Source: Ananas comosus (lineage: Eukaryota > Streptophyta > Magnoliopsida > Poales > Bromeliaceae). Taken from it: a DNA stretch of 64,000 nucleotides. The stretch lies in NCBI RefSeq assembly GCF_001540865.1, contig NC_033629.1, positions 11,867,607 to 11,931,606 of the forward strand, read 5' to 3'. Below are positions 37,651-49,150 of the stretch, piece by piece (the stretch's first letter is position 1; every line of letters begins with the position of its first letter). A model generated the notes under the pieces. That model did not search any database, had not been told where the DNA came from, and worked only from the letters and a program-made list of their open reading frames with translations. A program made the position numbers and the translations under genes.

Positions 37651-38338
37651 AGCGTAATTTAGCTTTAAAATTCAAACTATAAAAATTTGTCATGTGTTTG
37701 ATGTTACAATGTAGTTTTTTGAGAGCTTAAACTATTAAAGTATTCAATTGTTTAGCGCTATTTCATATTAGATTGCTAAATATTTAAAAATTTTAATTAT
37801 GTAGCCAAATTTATAAATTGAAATAAACCTTCACAAAGTTCATATAGTGTTGATTTTTTTTTTTTTTTTGCTCCCACAAGAAAGGTAACATGCAAGCTTT
37901 GTTTATCTCTTTTACTGCTTAAAATTTTTTTTTTTTTTTTCTATCCAGCATTAATTATATATTTTATTAATACCTTTCGAATTCAAAAATAGCAGCATTT
38001 CGATATAATTCAAAAGACAGAAGTCGGAACGAGAGCAAAGTCTTGGTGATTGCTTTTGTCTACCCAACTTTTTTATGTTTTATTTTATTTTTTTAATAAA
38101 TTTTTATGGTTATGAGCTTATTTCATGTACTCGTTAATATTTAAATTTGGAGATCGATTATATATCTTTATTTGTTTTCTTATTATATTGTAAGATCGTC
38201 AACCCTATATTCATTTTTTTTTAATATGAAAATACAATAATTTTATTTGTTAAAATTAATATAATAATACGGCGAGGCTTTGTTTTTTAATTTCTCATTT
38301 GAATTAAAAAAAAAAAAAAACAAAAATCCCCAAGGCGT

Positions 38339-38560
38339 CACGTGCTCACAAGCCTCTGGAATAGCAAAAGCCGACCGAGCCGATCCGAGCCGAGCCGAGC
38401 CGAACTAAAGCCGAGCTCAATGAAACCCTTTCCTGAGAGGAGTGGGGCCCAGCGACAAAGAACGTGCCCTCCCCATCCAGCTGTCACGTCCCCAAATATC
38501 CGCACCCGGAAACGTGACCCCCAAAACCGACCACGTCACGATACCACAACCGGGCCCCAC
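38339..38560. promoter_or_regulatory. Cluster of G-box/ABRE and DRE-like motifs in a GC island
   Basis: Within about 220 bases there are six ACGT cores: cacgtg (38339), aacgtgcc, gtcacgtccc, aacgtgacc, ccacgtcacg and cccacgtgtg. Two DRE-type words are also present (gccgac near 38371, accgac near 38526), plus a short gccgag/ccgatc tandem. ABRE plus DRE combinations are typical of ABA- and cold-responsive promoters. No gene starts close by on the plus strand; on the minus strand the SAP30-like leader is about 1.4 kb away. Confidence 0.5.
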
Positions 38561-39093
38561 GTGTGAGTTACCGGGTGTAGAAGTGGGTGCGAAATAATCC
38601 GGTGCGTGTTATTTTCCCACGGTGGTTTTATACAATGCGGTTAAAGTCCGGCATTCGCCTCGTTTCAAGTCCGGGGTGGCAGCTGAGGAGCAATGATTAT
38701 CTTATCGGATCGGGTTAAATCTGCTATATAGCCCCGTACTATTTCTCAATATTTATACTTTAGTACTTCAACTTTTTTACTTTAACATTTTAGGCCGCAA
38801 CTTTCTATATTTTCTTTGAAATAATTATTTTATCTCCTCCACATTAGAAATAATCAATTTTCTATTTTTTTTCACTATCAAATAAATTTGACCTACGTAA
38901 GCAAATCCACCGCATAAAGCTGATTCCAATCAATGACCTGGATGCGATTGATCCACTATCAATTAGCTTCTAGTAAGACTAAGTCATATTCAAATCAATT
39001 ATAAATAGACTTTAATACATACATATAATATATAATTATATTATATATATATATTATATAATATATTATATTATATAATATATATATATATAT

Positions 39094-39620
39094 CCGGATT
39101 ATGCTATCGGTAGCACGGACGCACCTGTACTACCAAGTTGTTTTCGATGATGCGGGCTTTCAAATCGACGATCGGTCCGCTTAAACTTAATCTACACTAT
39201 TGAAAGTATTTGGAAACTAAATTCAGATTTTTTCGATATCCTTTGACTAAGTGATCAAAAGATATCAAAATGACAATTTATGGCCGATGTGTGTGTTTGT
39301 GAGTTTAACGGTGTAAAATATCAAATGCGCATGAAAATTTTATAGAAAATTTTTTTCACTATTTAGAGTAAGATCAATATATTTGATCTTGAATTAAATC
39401 TTTTATCATTATTTTTTATGAGATTTTTATTTTCAGCCGTTCAATTTTAGGACTACTTGTTTGATAGGTAGATGATATCGAAAAATTATGAAATTTAGTT
39501 TCTAAATACTTTCAATAGTGTAGATCAAGTCTAACGGAGCCGATCGTCGATTTGGAAGCCGCATCATCGAAAACAACTTGGTAGCACGGAGCCTCCGTGC
39601 TACCGATAGTATAGTAGCCT
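39094..39620. mobile_element. MITE, 'acggaggcctccgtgcta' family, copy B
   Basis: Left end ggattatgctatcggtagca, right end tgctaccgatagtatagtag, inverted. Interior has aagttgttttcgatgatgcg and its inverted partner cgcatcatcgaaaacaactt. Flanked by (TA)n on both sides (39024-39092 and 39628-39656). Confidence 0.85.
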
Positions 39621-39662
39621 AGTTCTATATATATTATTATAATATATATATATATATAGAGT

Positions 39663-39883
39663 CCGGCTGGAATACTATCGATAAACACCAAGGACTTGGT
39701 GCTATGAGTTTTCACCATTAGTTTAACTCTATTTGATTATTTTTACCGTTAGATTATACTATTCAACCAACCACCACTCAACCTTAGGGGCGCCCACATC
39801 ATCCTAACCGGTCCATTTTCAACTCAAGGGCTAACAATCAATAGTACCGAATACTTGGTGTTATTGATAGTATAGTAGCCTAG
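39663..39883. mobile_element. Short MITE, 'caccaaggacttggtgcta' family
   Basis: Inverted ends ccggctggaatactatcgat and attgatagtatagtagcc, with inner accaaggacttggt and tacttggtgttat. A sister copy is at 55888-56083. TA runs lie on both sides. Confidence 0.8.
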
Positions 39884-40256
39884 TTATATATATATATATA
39901 TCACTTGATTGATTGCTGGGGACGAAAATAATTCGCGGCAAGTTTGTGGACTAAATTGCAATATTTGAACAGTACAGGAACTTATCCATGCATCTCACTT
40001 TACCCTTGTGAGTGGTAATCGATCATCATCAAATCCAACAGTTGGTTTTTCAGCCTTTAAATATTCAAATATTTACACCCAAAAATTAAAAAGAAAAAGT
40101 AAAAAATAAAAAAGAGTGGGGACAATTGTACTGCAATTATATTCCACCCTTTTAATTATTGCCCCCGTACGTGATAGAGAAATTAGATCGTACTAAAAAA
40201 AGCAATACGAAATTCAAATAATTTTTTTCTCTAGATTATTATTATTTTTCGAGAAA

Positions 40257-40655
40257 ATTTCAAAAATTCCGTGTAGCTTTACATTTTTTCATTTTAGTAT
40301 TCTATGATTTAAAATGTATCAAGTTAGTACTATGTAGTTTCTTACTTTATCACTTTAGTATCCTGTGGTTTAAAGTGTATTAAATTAGTACACTGTGGTT
40401 TTATTTTTGTATCGAGTTAGTACCCTGTGGTTTTATTTTTGTATCAAGTTAGTATCCTGTGATTTTTAAACCACAAGGTACTAAAGTGATAAAGTGTGAA
40501 ACCATAGGGTACTAACTTGATACACTTTAAATCACAGGGTACTAAAATAAAAAAGTGCAAAACCACATAGTACTAACTTGATACACTTTAAACTATAGAA
40601 TACTAAAGTGAGAAAAAGTGAAACCACAGGGAAGGTATTTGAAGTTCTCTTATTT
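40257..40655. mobile_element. Fold-back repeat of 'tagtaccctgtggttt' units, copy 2
   Basis: Same unit and same two-armed arrangement as 31375-31800: outer ends aatttcaaaaattcc and ggtatttgaagttctc, left arm with ttagtaccctgtggtttt, right arm with aaaccatagggtactaactt. Individual units differ between the copies. Confidence 0.85.
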
Positions 40656-41119
40656 TTATAAATTAATAGAATATTTTTGTTGGCTTAAATGGGCCAGTAT
40701 TCTGTTCTGTTGCGGAAGCCTATGTTGGACCGAGTCATATTCGGCCAGTATTTTGTCCTGTTGCGGGAGGTTATGTTGGACCGAGTCATATTCGAAATGG
40801 TGTGAGGCTAGGTGGGCCAAGTTATATTCGAAGTGACGTGAGGCTGGATAAGTCAAGTTACAATCGAGACCCGTGGGCGTTGTATCTATACGCTTTAAGT
40901 GAATTGATTGCGCATTTCTAACCGCTCGAGTTTTTAAAATTAATGATTAGCGCCAACAATCCAACAATTTTTAGAGAACGTCATAAAGTATTATTTAATC
41001 TATGAAATCAGCTACGTTGTAGTGTGAGCTGCAGTCCGTGTGGTCGTGAGTTTGATTCTCGCATGTAATTTTACTAAAAATTTTTAAATAAAAAATTAGC
41101 ATATTTGATATTTAAAACT

Positions 41120-41470
41120 ATAAGAGGAGTGATATATTGTTCCTCAAATTTTAATTTTATTATGATTTTTTACTCGAACTTTTTAAATTATTATAATCAA
41201 ATTTTATAATCTAATTTAATTAACTAAATATTAATGCAACGTTAATATAAAAGTAATGTAGCATTTGAACGGTTGGCATATCATCAATCACAACACTGCT
41301 AACATTATTTTTATATTAGCAATTTATCTATATTTCACCAAATAAATTAGATGTTGGATATAATTGTAATAATTTTAAAAAATTAAGCTAAAAATTATAA
41401 TAAATTAAAATTTACGAACCAAAATATCACCCGTCTGATAGTTTGAGGACCAAGCATTAATTATTACTCA
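41120..41470. repeat. Dispersed repeat, 'ggtcctcaaattttaatttg' family
   Basis: Left part tcctcaaattttaatttt, ttttttactcgaacttttt; right part aaaaattataataaattaaa, tagtttgaggaccaag. The ends are clearly inverted. Non-coding. Confidence 0.6.
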
Positions 41471-41689
41471 AAAAATTGATTTGATAGAAAACTTTTTATT
41501 AACTACAGAAATATATTTAACACCCCCACACATCTGAGAGTGTTAGCCCCACGATTTTATACAACGAATGAATTTTATGATTATCTTTGATACAATGTTG
41601 TTCAAAAAAATCGAAGTTATAAGATACATTTCACATTAATGAAATAGTAAGTTCCTAAAATCTGCAAAATAGTGAGCAATATACGAGTT

Positions 41690-41905
41690 GAGCTAGAATA
41701 CTCTCAAAAGCACCATGAAAGTGATGCTTTTGAATTTTTAGCCATTGGACGGAGAGGTGTGAGGTCGAGATGATGGTGGTAGGTGATGGTAGATGAAATA
41801 GTGTTTGATCCAAAAGCTATTAGTAATCAATGAGTAGATCTAAGGGTTAGAAACTTAGAAGCAACAGAGGATTAGTGCTTCTAAAAGTATTCTAGCTTAA
41901 TTCAG
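41690..41905. repeat. MITE relative of the 'gctactatgcta' family
   Basis: Left end gagctagaatactctcaaaa and right end ttctaaaagtattctagctt are inverted. The interior has gatccaaaag and gtagatctaagggttag, resembling parts of 48903-49150 and 56820-57197. Confidence 0.6.
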
Positions 41906-42606
41906 CAATATACTATTTCTCTCACATTTGCAATTCACTGAAACCAAAAACACTACAAAAGAGTAGCAGTGAACTGCAGTTTGGTTGCTCTCAACATGTT
42001 TAACTGAATCTGACACAGTAAATTATCTGTCAAATGGTTTACAAACTAAACTGTTCTTACATGTATGAATATTCATACATGTATAAGGTTATGTTAAAAA
42101 GAAAAAAAAAGAAGGGTAAAAGATCATAATAATGCAGCAACAAGATCAACTCATAAAATGGTTCCACTTATGAAGTACTACACAACCAAATCGAGATTAA
42201 AGCACATTGGATGGACAATAAGTTTCTGAGTTCAGTATCAAATCGCGAACAAAATATCCACGAACGTTAGGTATACGCGTGGTTGCACGATACAATTCTC
42301 CGATGCGTTGTGCGGCTCAGATTTACGTTAGTAGAGCCATTACAAAGTAGAATAAAATGCAATATAGGAGGTTAATAAACCATTTTGGAAACATCATTCA
42401 CAGATGAAGTTGCTAAAACTAACTACCATCAACATCATCATAATCTAAGCTTTTTTTTTTCTGGTTCTATGGATTGAGAAATATATATATGATTGAGACA
42501 AATTTCATTGATATTTGAAGATGAGTGATTTTTCTGTGATTCTTACGCGGAAATACAATAAAGAATATATAGTGATGCAATGAAGAAACAAACCGGAGAA
42601 AATCAA

Positions 42607-45519
42607 CTATATCTGGAAATTTGTGAGAAGCCTCGTAAGTTTCCTTAGTGTTTCTCGAGCAGATACCGTGTCGGGATGATGCTCACCGCAGATTGAAGCC
42701 CTGATAAATATAGCCTTTCTGATGATGTCGTCACCTTTATCATATTCCCCGCCTCTGAGCATTAGCTTCGCTCTCGTCTCCAAAACAGCCGCTTTCAAAA
42801 GCGCCAGCTCCTGCCAAAGATACGTGTGACGAGCACGCTTTTGAACCGGTCTAGAGCAGCAAAATGACTTGTCTAGAAGCCGCTTTTCGGTGCGAGATAG
42901 TAGAGATTCTGCAGCAAGTTCCAATGCATCGGTGGCAACCCGTAAAAGCTCTAGTGATGCGTTACAGCGAGAGAAGGTGGCGAACGTGTGAACTGCGAGA
43001 GGCAGGACAACACGCTTTATGAACAAAAGCAGCTCGGTTGGTCTTAATTCCGTTAAAGAAGATTCCGTCCCAAATCCGAACACTAAGAAACAAGCCGCCC
43101 ATTGATGCTCCGAGTGTTGAGACAGAGAACCTCTAAGGTAAATCGATTGAACCACAGCAACAGCTGCGCGGGCCGCTCCTCTTTTGCGAGCATATAGCCT
43201 AATAAGTTCGTGAAGATGGATACAATCAGGCTTCGCACTAGCCTTTGCCACCCCAAATCGCATCAACATGGACGCAGCCTCTGCTTCAGATCTCCTTACA
43301 CGCGAAACTGAAAAGCTGCTTCTTAAAGCGCGAAAGTACTTCTTCCATGCGGACGCACTTTGATGCTTCTCTGAAGCCTTGCCCGCAGCTAAGGCCAATA
43401 GATGGATAGGGATCGATGAGGGACCAAACCAACAACCTACTTGGACCATTCTCGACGCCAAACTCCTCGGTCCGTCGGCATGATCGAATATAGAAAGGCA
43501 CACGTCTAAAAGCTGGACAAGCACTAAGTGCTTTTTCAAGGCGAGTGCTTCTCCATCAGCCAATGCAAAGTCCCTCAAAGGCATCCTCTTAATGGCGTCG
43601 AGAAGCCTACGTGGAGTTATTGGAAGCTTGGAAAGTATAGCTCCTACTATACTGAGGCCTAGCGTAAGCCTCCCGAGTTTCTCCTCGATAGTTCTAAGAG
43701 CATCAATTTCCATTAATGGGTGGTGTTTTACATCCCCTTTCATCAAAGCCATCGCCTCGGCACCGGATAAATAAGAAAGCTTCATTGGCTCGAAACGCAT
43801 TATGTGAGTTAGGCGCGTAGTTACTATGACGTGGGTTGCTCTGCCAAAGCACGGAATGAGATCCATTATATCTTTTCTATCCCACCAATCTTTCTCGTTC
43901 TCTAAATTGTCGATAATAACTAAGAAGGGGATATCTCTCATTAGTTCTTTCCTTATTCTAGCAACGGCTTCTTCTTCTTGCTCTTCGAAACATCTTACCC
44001 TTTCCTTCTCTTGACAATGGTTTCCGACACTTAGATCGACTTCTAGAAGAGAACGTAGGGCCAAATAGCTTTGTCGAATATATCTACTTTCCCCTTGAAG
44101 CCACAAAATCATTTTGTACCTTTGAGAATATCTATACGCATATTCCAGAACCAACTCGGTCTTGCCGATTCCTGCGTCCCCAGAAACACACGCGATACCC
44201 TTCCCATAGAGGATATTTGTTGATCTTTTCTTCTTTCTACACCTCCCTCCAAAATTAGCTCGCAAAGTGCGACATTGCCTTTGCATTTCAATTTCTTTCT
44301 CGGATTCTTTCCACAAAACCGGTTCTTTTCCTCTCACGCTGTTTTCTCTTTGTTGCTCCTTTATATCGATATCTCTACGACCATTTTGCGCATGCCTTGG
44401 TTTGAGCTTAAAGTATTCTTTCTCTCCATCTCCACGGACATCGCCGAACAGAATTAGCTCCAAATTTGATAATTCTTTAGCCCGACCGACGAAAGCTTCA
44501 TTTCGAGGGAAAGGAAATTCCTCCCTTTCCGCCTTTTCTCTCCATTGATTTATTCTATCAACCACACTCCTCCTCCCTAATTTTGTGCCCAAAAGAGCCA
44601 CGGCTTGTGATATGCAGTCCCTTAAGTTACCACCGTTCGCCTCTAACTGCGAATCTACCATCCGAAGAAGCCCGTCGACCGCTTCTCTCCACTCCCTCTC
44701 CAATCCATTATACATCATCCACAACTCACCGCCATGTTTTTCCCAAATTTCTCCCCTTCTCTCGATTATATCTCTCGCTAGACAATCACAAGCACCCAAT
44801 TCGAAGTAAATGGGGGCAAGATTCTTCTTACCCGAAAAGCATTTGAGCTCCTCTATGGTGTAAGGATTTCCAAATGACTTCTTCGAGAGGATGATCACTC
44901 CATAGGAAGAAGAATTCATTATTCTTTCCGCCGCATCATGGCCGCGAGCATTCCTAATCCGAGCCTGATCAGATGCAAAGCAACTGATCCCTTGTATCTC
45001 CAATTCGGCACGGAGCCAATTAACGAATCGCAACAAAGAAGGCTTATGCCCATGAAATCCTATATACACATCGCAGCTCCTAACCCGATATGCAGTGGAA
45101 GAAACAGAAGCAGAAGCAGAAGCAGAAGCAGGAGCGCGAGAAAATGAAAAGCTTTTCCCGCTTTCTCGGCTTCTTCTCGATCTCTTCTGCTTCTCTCTAC
45201 AAACCAACTTACCACTATTGGTTCCTTCATTAGTATGCGGCGAATCGCCATTGCAATCGCCAACGAAGGAGGAAACTGCACTAGGATTGTTGTAAACGGT
45301 GACTGGCGTTCCGTAAGTAGTCGGAGTGCATAAACTTAGAACGATGCCGCCGTTTGGAGCACTGTGATAGGATGTCGCGAGATCGGGTGCGGATTGAAAG
45401 CACGGGGAGAAGAAAGGGGACTCATTTGCTGAGACAAATGCCGAGGAGGAAGATGAGGGATTCCTCGAGATCGCAACAGATGGTGCTCCGCGATCAACGC
45501 TCTCCTGTCGAAGCTCCAT
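42607..45519 (-). CDS. TIR-NB-ARC protein without LRR (XTNX/TNP type)
   Basis: Cytoplasmic or nuclear STAND-type ATPase; role in immunity or development unproven for this family. One coding exon, 970 aa. An in-frame TTG upstream at 45567 is not credible as a start; the ATG at 45519 begins MELRQES, with the SSSSSAF-SANESPFFSP block typical of plant XTNX proteins (Arabidopsis At5g56220 type). Domains: Ser-rich N-terminus, TIR (about 144-285: SCDVYIGFHG, IILSKKSFGNPYTIEEL, NLAPIYFEL), linker with FVGRAKEL, NB-ARC with P-loop GDAGIGKTE (447-455), Walker B-like FLVIIDNLEN (about 532-541) and RNBS-B-like HVIVTTR. The C-terminal third is helical and ends in a TPR-like stretch (EYDKGDDIIRKAIFIRASICGEHHPDTVSARE). 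There are no leucine-rich repeats. The Glu in IEEL occupies the place of the TIR NADase Glu, but activity is not implied. Length matches the family; intact. Confidence 0.93.
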   Translation of the reverse strand: MELRQESVDRGAPSVAISRNPSSSSSAFVSANESPFFSPCFQSAPDLATSYHSAPNGGIVLSLCTPTTYGTPVTVYNNPSAVSSFVGDCNGDSPHTNEGTNSGKLVCREKQKRSRRSRESGKSFSFSRAPASASASASVSSTAYRVRSCDVYIGFHGHKPSLLRFVNWLRAELEIQGISCFASDQARIRNARGHDAAERIMNSSSYGVIILSKKSFGNPYTIEELKCFSGKKNLAPIYFELGACDCLARDIIERRGEIWEKHGGELWMMYNGLEREWREAVDGLLRMVDSQLEANGGNLRDCISQAVALLGTKLGRRSVVDRINQWREKAEREEFPFPRNEAFVGRAKELSNLELILFGDVRGDGEKEYFKLKPRHAQNGRRDIDIKEQQRENSVRGKEPVLWKESEKEIEMQRQCRTLRANFGGRCRKKKRSTNILYGKGIACVSGDAGIGKTELVLEYAYRYSQRYKMILWLQGESRYIRQSYLALRSLLEVDLSVGNHCQEKERVRCFEEQEEEAVARIRKELMRDIPFLVIIDNLENEKDWWDRKDIMDLIPCFGRATHVIVTTRLTHIMRFEPMKLSYLSGAEAMALMKGDVKHHPLMEIDALRTIEEKLGRLTLGLSIVGAILSKLPITPRRLLDAIKRMPLRDFALADGEALALKKHLVLVQLLDVCLSIFDHADGPRSLASRMVQVGCWFGPSSIPIHLLALAAGKASEKHQSASAWKKYFRALRSSFSVSRVRRSEAEAASMLMRFGVAKASAKPDCIHLHELIRLYARKRGAARAAVAVVQSIYLRGSLSQHSEHQWAACFLVFGFGTESSLTELRPTELLLFIKRVVLPLAVHTFATFSRCNASLELLRVATDALELAAESLLSRTEKRLLDKSFCCSRPVQKRARHTYLWQELALLKAAVLETRAKLMLRGGEYDKGDDIIRKAIFIRASICGEHHPDTVSARETLRKLTRLLTNFQI

Positions 45520-45563
45520 ACATCCATCTTCATGTATTATCCAGCTCTTGGAATGTTTAGACT

Positions 45564-45572
45564 TCAATTCAT
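45564..45572 (-). other. Minimal upstream ORF in TIR-NB leader
   Basis: Coding strand atgaattga, a start codon, one further codon and a stop, 45 bases before the main ATG at 45519 and just after the predicted leader splice acceptor. Such start-stop-like uORFs can lower translation; effect here is inferred only. Confidence 0.5.
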
Positions 45573-45578
45573 CCTACA

Positions 45579-46469
45579 CTGCAAAAACCAATTTAAGAAA
45601 AGATGATTTCAATTCCAAAAATCTTGTAATGAATCATCGGTATGAATCTCATGCAAGTTAAATTGGCAACATTAAAAATTTAAGTACTTCTGTAGCTAAA
45701 AAAATTATAGTTTTGAACTGGTCATAAAATCACTGCACTGTAAAAAGGGAAAAGCAATAAGAACACAAACATACACAAACATACACAAACATACAAAACT
45801 TAGCAATCATCATGAATTTATATCACTAAAAATGAAATTAATATCTCCTGTGTCCAAACATTGTTCTCATGAATTGGAAATGAAACAGTTTAATCTCAGC
45901 AAGATACTTAAGAAGTGGAATTTTTAAAGGTACCCACACAAAAAGGAAATAAAAATAATAATAATAAGGAATTATATGATTCAGAGAATGGATGATGTAA
46001 AGCATGGATTAATTCAAATCAGCAGGAAAAAATAAAAAGGAAATAAAAACTACATCAAAAGAGAAATTTGTACTCCGCGTACAAAGTTTAATGATATTTC
46101 CCAAACACAAATCTTTTATTGTGGGTTATTCTAGATCTGCAATTTGTGTCCAAAGATCTCAAACTCCAAACTTGCACCCCCAAAAAAAAAAAAAGAAAAG
46201 AAAAAAGAAAAAAATCGACCTTTTTGAAGTGAGAGTAAACAAGTTCACAAATTGCTCATGTAATACACACACAAAAAAAAAACATATTTGTAGATGTCTC
46301 ATAGCAAATGGAAGCCAAATATCATTCTCCAAAACCAAAAATTGAAACTTTAGGTTCTGCTTAAATAGAAGCAATCAAACAGAAAAAAAAAAATTATGAC
46401 TTAAACAGTGAAAGATGCGATTTTTATACATGGAAAAAGATTAGAAAGATGGAACCCAAAAGAGCTTAC
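45579..46469 (-). other. Predicted 5' leader intron of TIR-NB gene
   Basis: A donor (acagtGTAAGC, leader exon ending at 46470) and an acceptor (tttttgcag, exon resuming at 45578) bracket 891 bases of AT-rich DNA. The leader exon would cover about 46470-46560, a CT-rich stretch. Both splice signals are good; no transcript evidence is available. Confidence 0.6.
45763..45795. repeat. Short minisatellite, unit acacaaacat
   Basis: Three perfect 10-base units in tandem within the predicted leader intron of the TIR-NB gene. Confidence 0.9.
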
Positions 46470-47208
46470 ACTGTTCCTCTCTAGATTTCTCTGTATCTCC
46501 CAATGCCCAATCCAATAAAAGGGTCACACCCAAGCTCTAGTGTATTCTTAAACCATGTTATGTATACAAGGGGGCACAAGGTGAGAGAGGTTTTAATAAT
46601 AAAATAAAATATACACAAGGGCTTTGAAATGTATGGGTGGTCCATATACAGTGTACTCTCTCAATTTTGCACCTTGGTCCTTGTAATAATTTACTTTTAT
46701 ATTTTAGTCTCTGTTTTATGTGGTACACTCAACATATAAACGTATAAGTATCGGTTCTAATTTGAAGTTTCCGCTTTAATTCTGCAACAAAGAAGAGTTG
46801 CGAGATAGTAATTTAATAAAAATGCGCAGATTCTAATAACACTCTATCAAATAAATGTTATACATATACCAAAGCGAAACATGCCTACTTAATTTGAGAA
46901 TACTCTTTTGCTTGTAAAATATGGTATTTTCGTATTTTTTTTATTCACATTTTTAGCTAAGTTTATTTTTAAATGAATCTATCTCTCAAAAAAAAATCTG
47001 GTTATATTTTTTCTGTTTTTTTGGAGTGTATGAAGAATAGTAGCTTCTCCACTTCACACTGAACATACATACACCTGTCCACTTAAAACTGATCATCAAT
47101 GTATTCTAGATCACATCTTATGATACCTTACATTGTATGGAATCTTTGGACCACTAGAGTTGACATTAAATGAATACATATATAGGTTCCCTTTGCTCCT
47201 CCATATTT

Positions 47209-47550
47209 AGGGATGCAAATGGATTTGAGTTGGTAGAGCTACGGTCCCGATTCGCTCCAAATAAGGCGATAAGTGGGAATAAAAAATATATAATCCGCCC
47301 TAAGTCCACTTCGATCAGTCAAGTAAATGGAGCGGGAGGCGGGATACTCCTTTCTTCCTTCGATCCGTGTCGACCCACCAAAAATCCACAAAAGCCCTCT
47401 CCCGTCCTGATCTGTTTTGAATAAAACAGTAAATGAGGGTAAAAAATAGAATTAAAATTTACCTGTCCCGAATCCACCTCGATCCAAAAAAAAATAGAGC
47501 AAGAGGTGAGAGAACTCTTTCGCCTCCAGATCCATCCCGTTTGCATTCCT
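47209..47550. mobile_element. MITE-like element, agggatgcaaatgg ends
   Basis: Left end agggatgcaaatgg, right end cccgtttgcattcct: inverted, 15 bases with few mismatches. Interior is GC-richer and partly palindromic (ggcgggatactcc, gagagaactctttcgcc; tccgccctaagtccacttcg, cccgaatccacctcgatcc). About 340 bases, no coding capacity. Confidence 0.7.
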
Positions 47551-48591
47551 ATCCACACTCGTGCTCAAAAGGGGGCCATGTTTTGTAGAGGTGAGACATC
47601 TTGGTTTTGTCCCATAAAGCCCATTCCTCTTGTGAATGAGGTACTTGTATAAAATGAGGGATATATAAGCTTTTTTAAAAAAAAAAAAATTATGCCTTTT
47701 CCTTTGTGGTTTTTTGGGGAAATTTAAGAGGGTTATGTAGGTAAAAATGATGGAGACACAACCAACCTAGGCCATTTTGAAATGGCCTGCTTAATTTTAT
47801 TTTAGTTTGGTTGGCACTTTCTTAATTTTTGATTTTTTACATAAAAATTGAGTGATTTCACTTAAATAAGCTAGATTTTTTTTTAATCAAATTTAATGAT
47901 CTAATAATTACTTATTGACAAAGAAAAATAAACAAACTAATGACACATAGTTAATAAAACTATTAAAGAAGTGTTAATTACAAACTTAATCCTTTAGATC
48001 AGTTCCCACAAAAGTTTTAAAAAAAGGAAAAAAAAAAAAAGGCATACTTTCAAGTGGCACAATGAATACTAAATCATAACATCCACATGGACCATGTAAT
48101 AGATGCATGGAGCTTCAAAAACATTTACCTTAGTTTTCAGGTTAATTTGATATAGAAATGTCACCCCTAAGAAATATATTACCAATTACTATCTCTTGAG
48201 AGCGAATTTTTTGTAATCCCTTGCATGGTAAATTATTGTGCTCAGCTAATTTTCGCAATATTTTTGCCCTTTATCTAAAGTTTGTTGATTCAAACTTTTC
48301 TGCTCGCCTTTTAGGTCGACAACTAGATCACTACTACTCATGAAGATAAACCTGTACTGCAGATGAATCGCCTGAAATGGTAGAGAGAATTTTATATTTG
48401 ACGTATCTCTAGCTCTACTGGCTTTATAGTTATTTTCTCTTTTTAATTATCTTCGACTGCACATTACACAAAGTTATATATTCATGTTAAACGAAAAAAG
48501 AAAAAATCTTCTTTTAATAAAGTTCTATATTCATGTTAAACGAAAAAAGAAAAAATCTTCCTTTGATTATTAATTTGGGATTTGTGATTGA

Positions 48592-48594
<3 letters not shown>

Positions 48595-48629
<35 letters not shown>

Positions 48630-48645
48630 AAAAAANAAAAAAAAG
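48595..48645. repeat. GA and poly-A microsatellite with an N
   Basis: A GA run is followed by a long A run broken by N at 48636, an unresolved base in a homopolymer. Confidence 0.9.
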
Positions 48646-48902
48646 AACTTCAAGAAGTGGGCACCATAATTTACTAGTTAATATGAGCAGGGAAGCCTCA
48701 TTAGCTGGAGTTATAGGAAATCTATGTAACTTAGCAAAAATGGGAGGCAACTAAACTTGCCAGGTGTGGTATATATATGTTTTCCTTAAAATAATTTCAT
48801 CAATTTTTTTTTTTTTTTTGGCCCTAGTTTTGGCTATCAATGACAAGTAGCAAAATTTAACCAAAAGGAATAACCCTACAAAATGTTAAATTATTACAGT
48901 GT

Positions 48903-49150
48903 AGAGCTATTATGCTATCAAAAGTATAAAGAATTTGATGTTTCTGATTTTTTACCATTGGATCAAGAATTGTACGGTTTAGATGATTGCTATCCCCCTT
49001 AGGGTTGAGTAGTATCCCCTAGAGTTTAGTGGTTCCCACAGGATAATAGTATTAATTCAAAGGTTAGAAATGATTAAAAGGACTGATCTAAGGGCCAAAA
49101 AGTCGGAAGCACTAGATCCTCCATGATTCAAATAGTATAGTAGCTCTACT
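48903..49150. repeat. MITE relative of the 'gctactatgcta' family
   Basis: Starts gagctattatgctatc and ends aatagtatagtagctctac. The interior has tcaagaattgtacggtt, gggttgagtag and gtcggaagcac, matching the family at 56820-57676 in part in reverse order. Confidence 0.7.

Larger units (their letters stand above)
36909..42606. other. Gene-free interval between SAP30-like and TIR-NB genes
   Basis: No gene recognised. It holds a dispersed repeat (37362-37650), a G-box/ABRE-rich GC island (38339-38560), two MITEs (39094-39620, 39663-39883), a fold-back repeat (40257-40655), another dispersed repeat (41120-41470) and a MITE relative (41690-41905). The last 700 bases are the 3' flank of the TIR-NB gene. 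Confidence 0.6.

Noticed and set aside
38342..38566. Open frame of about 74 codons in the GC island
   Set aside because: Composition follows the GC-rich motif cluster; no family resemblance and no plausible continuation by splicing.
45520..45567. N-terminal extension of the TIR-NB protein from a TTG codon
   Set aside because: TTG is not a normal plant start; the conserved family N-terminus begins at the ATG at 45519.
45763..45795. Possible telomere-like repeat
   Set aside because: The unit acacaaacat is not the plant telomere repeat and has only three copies.
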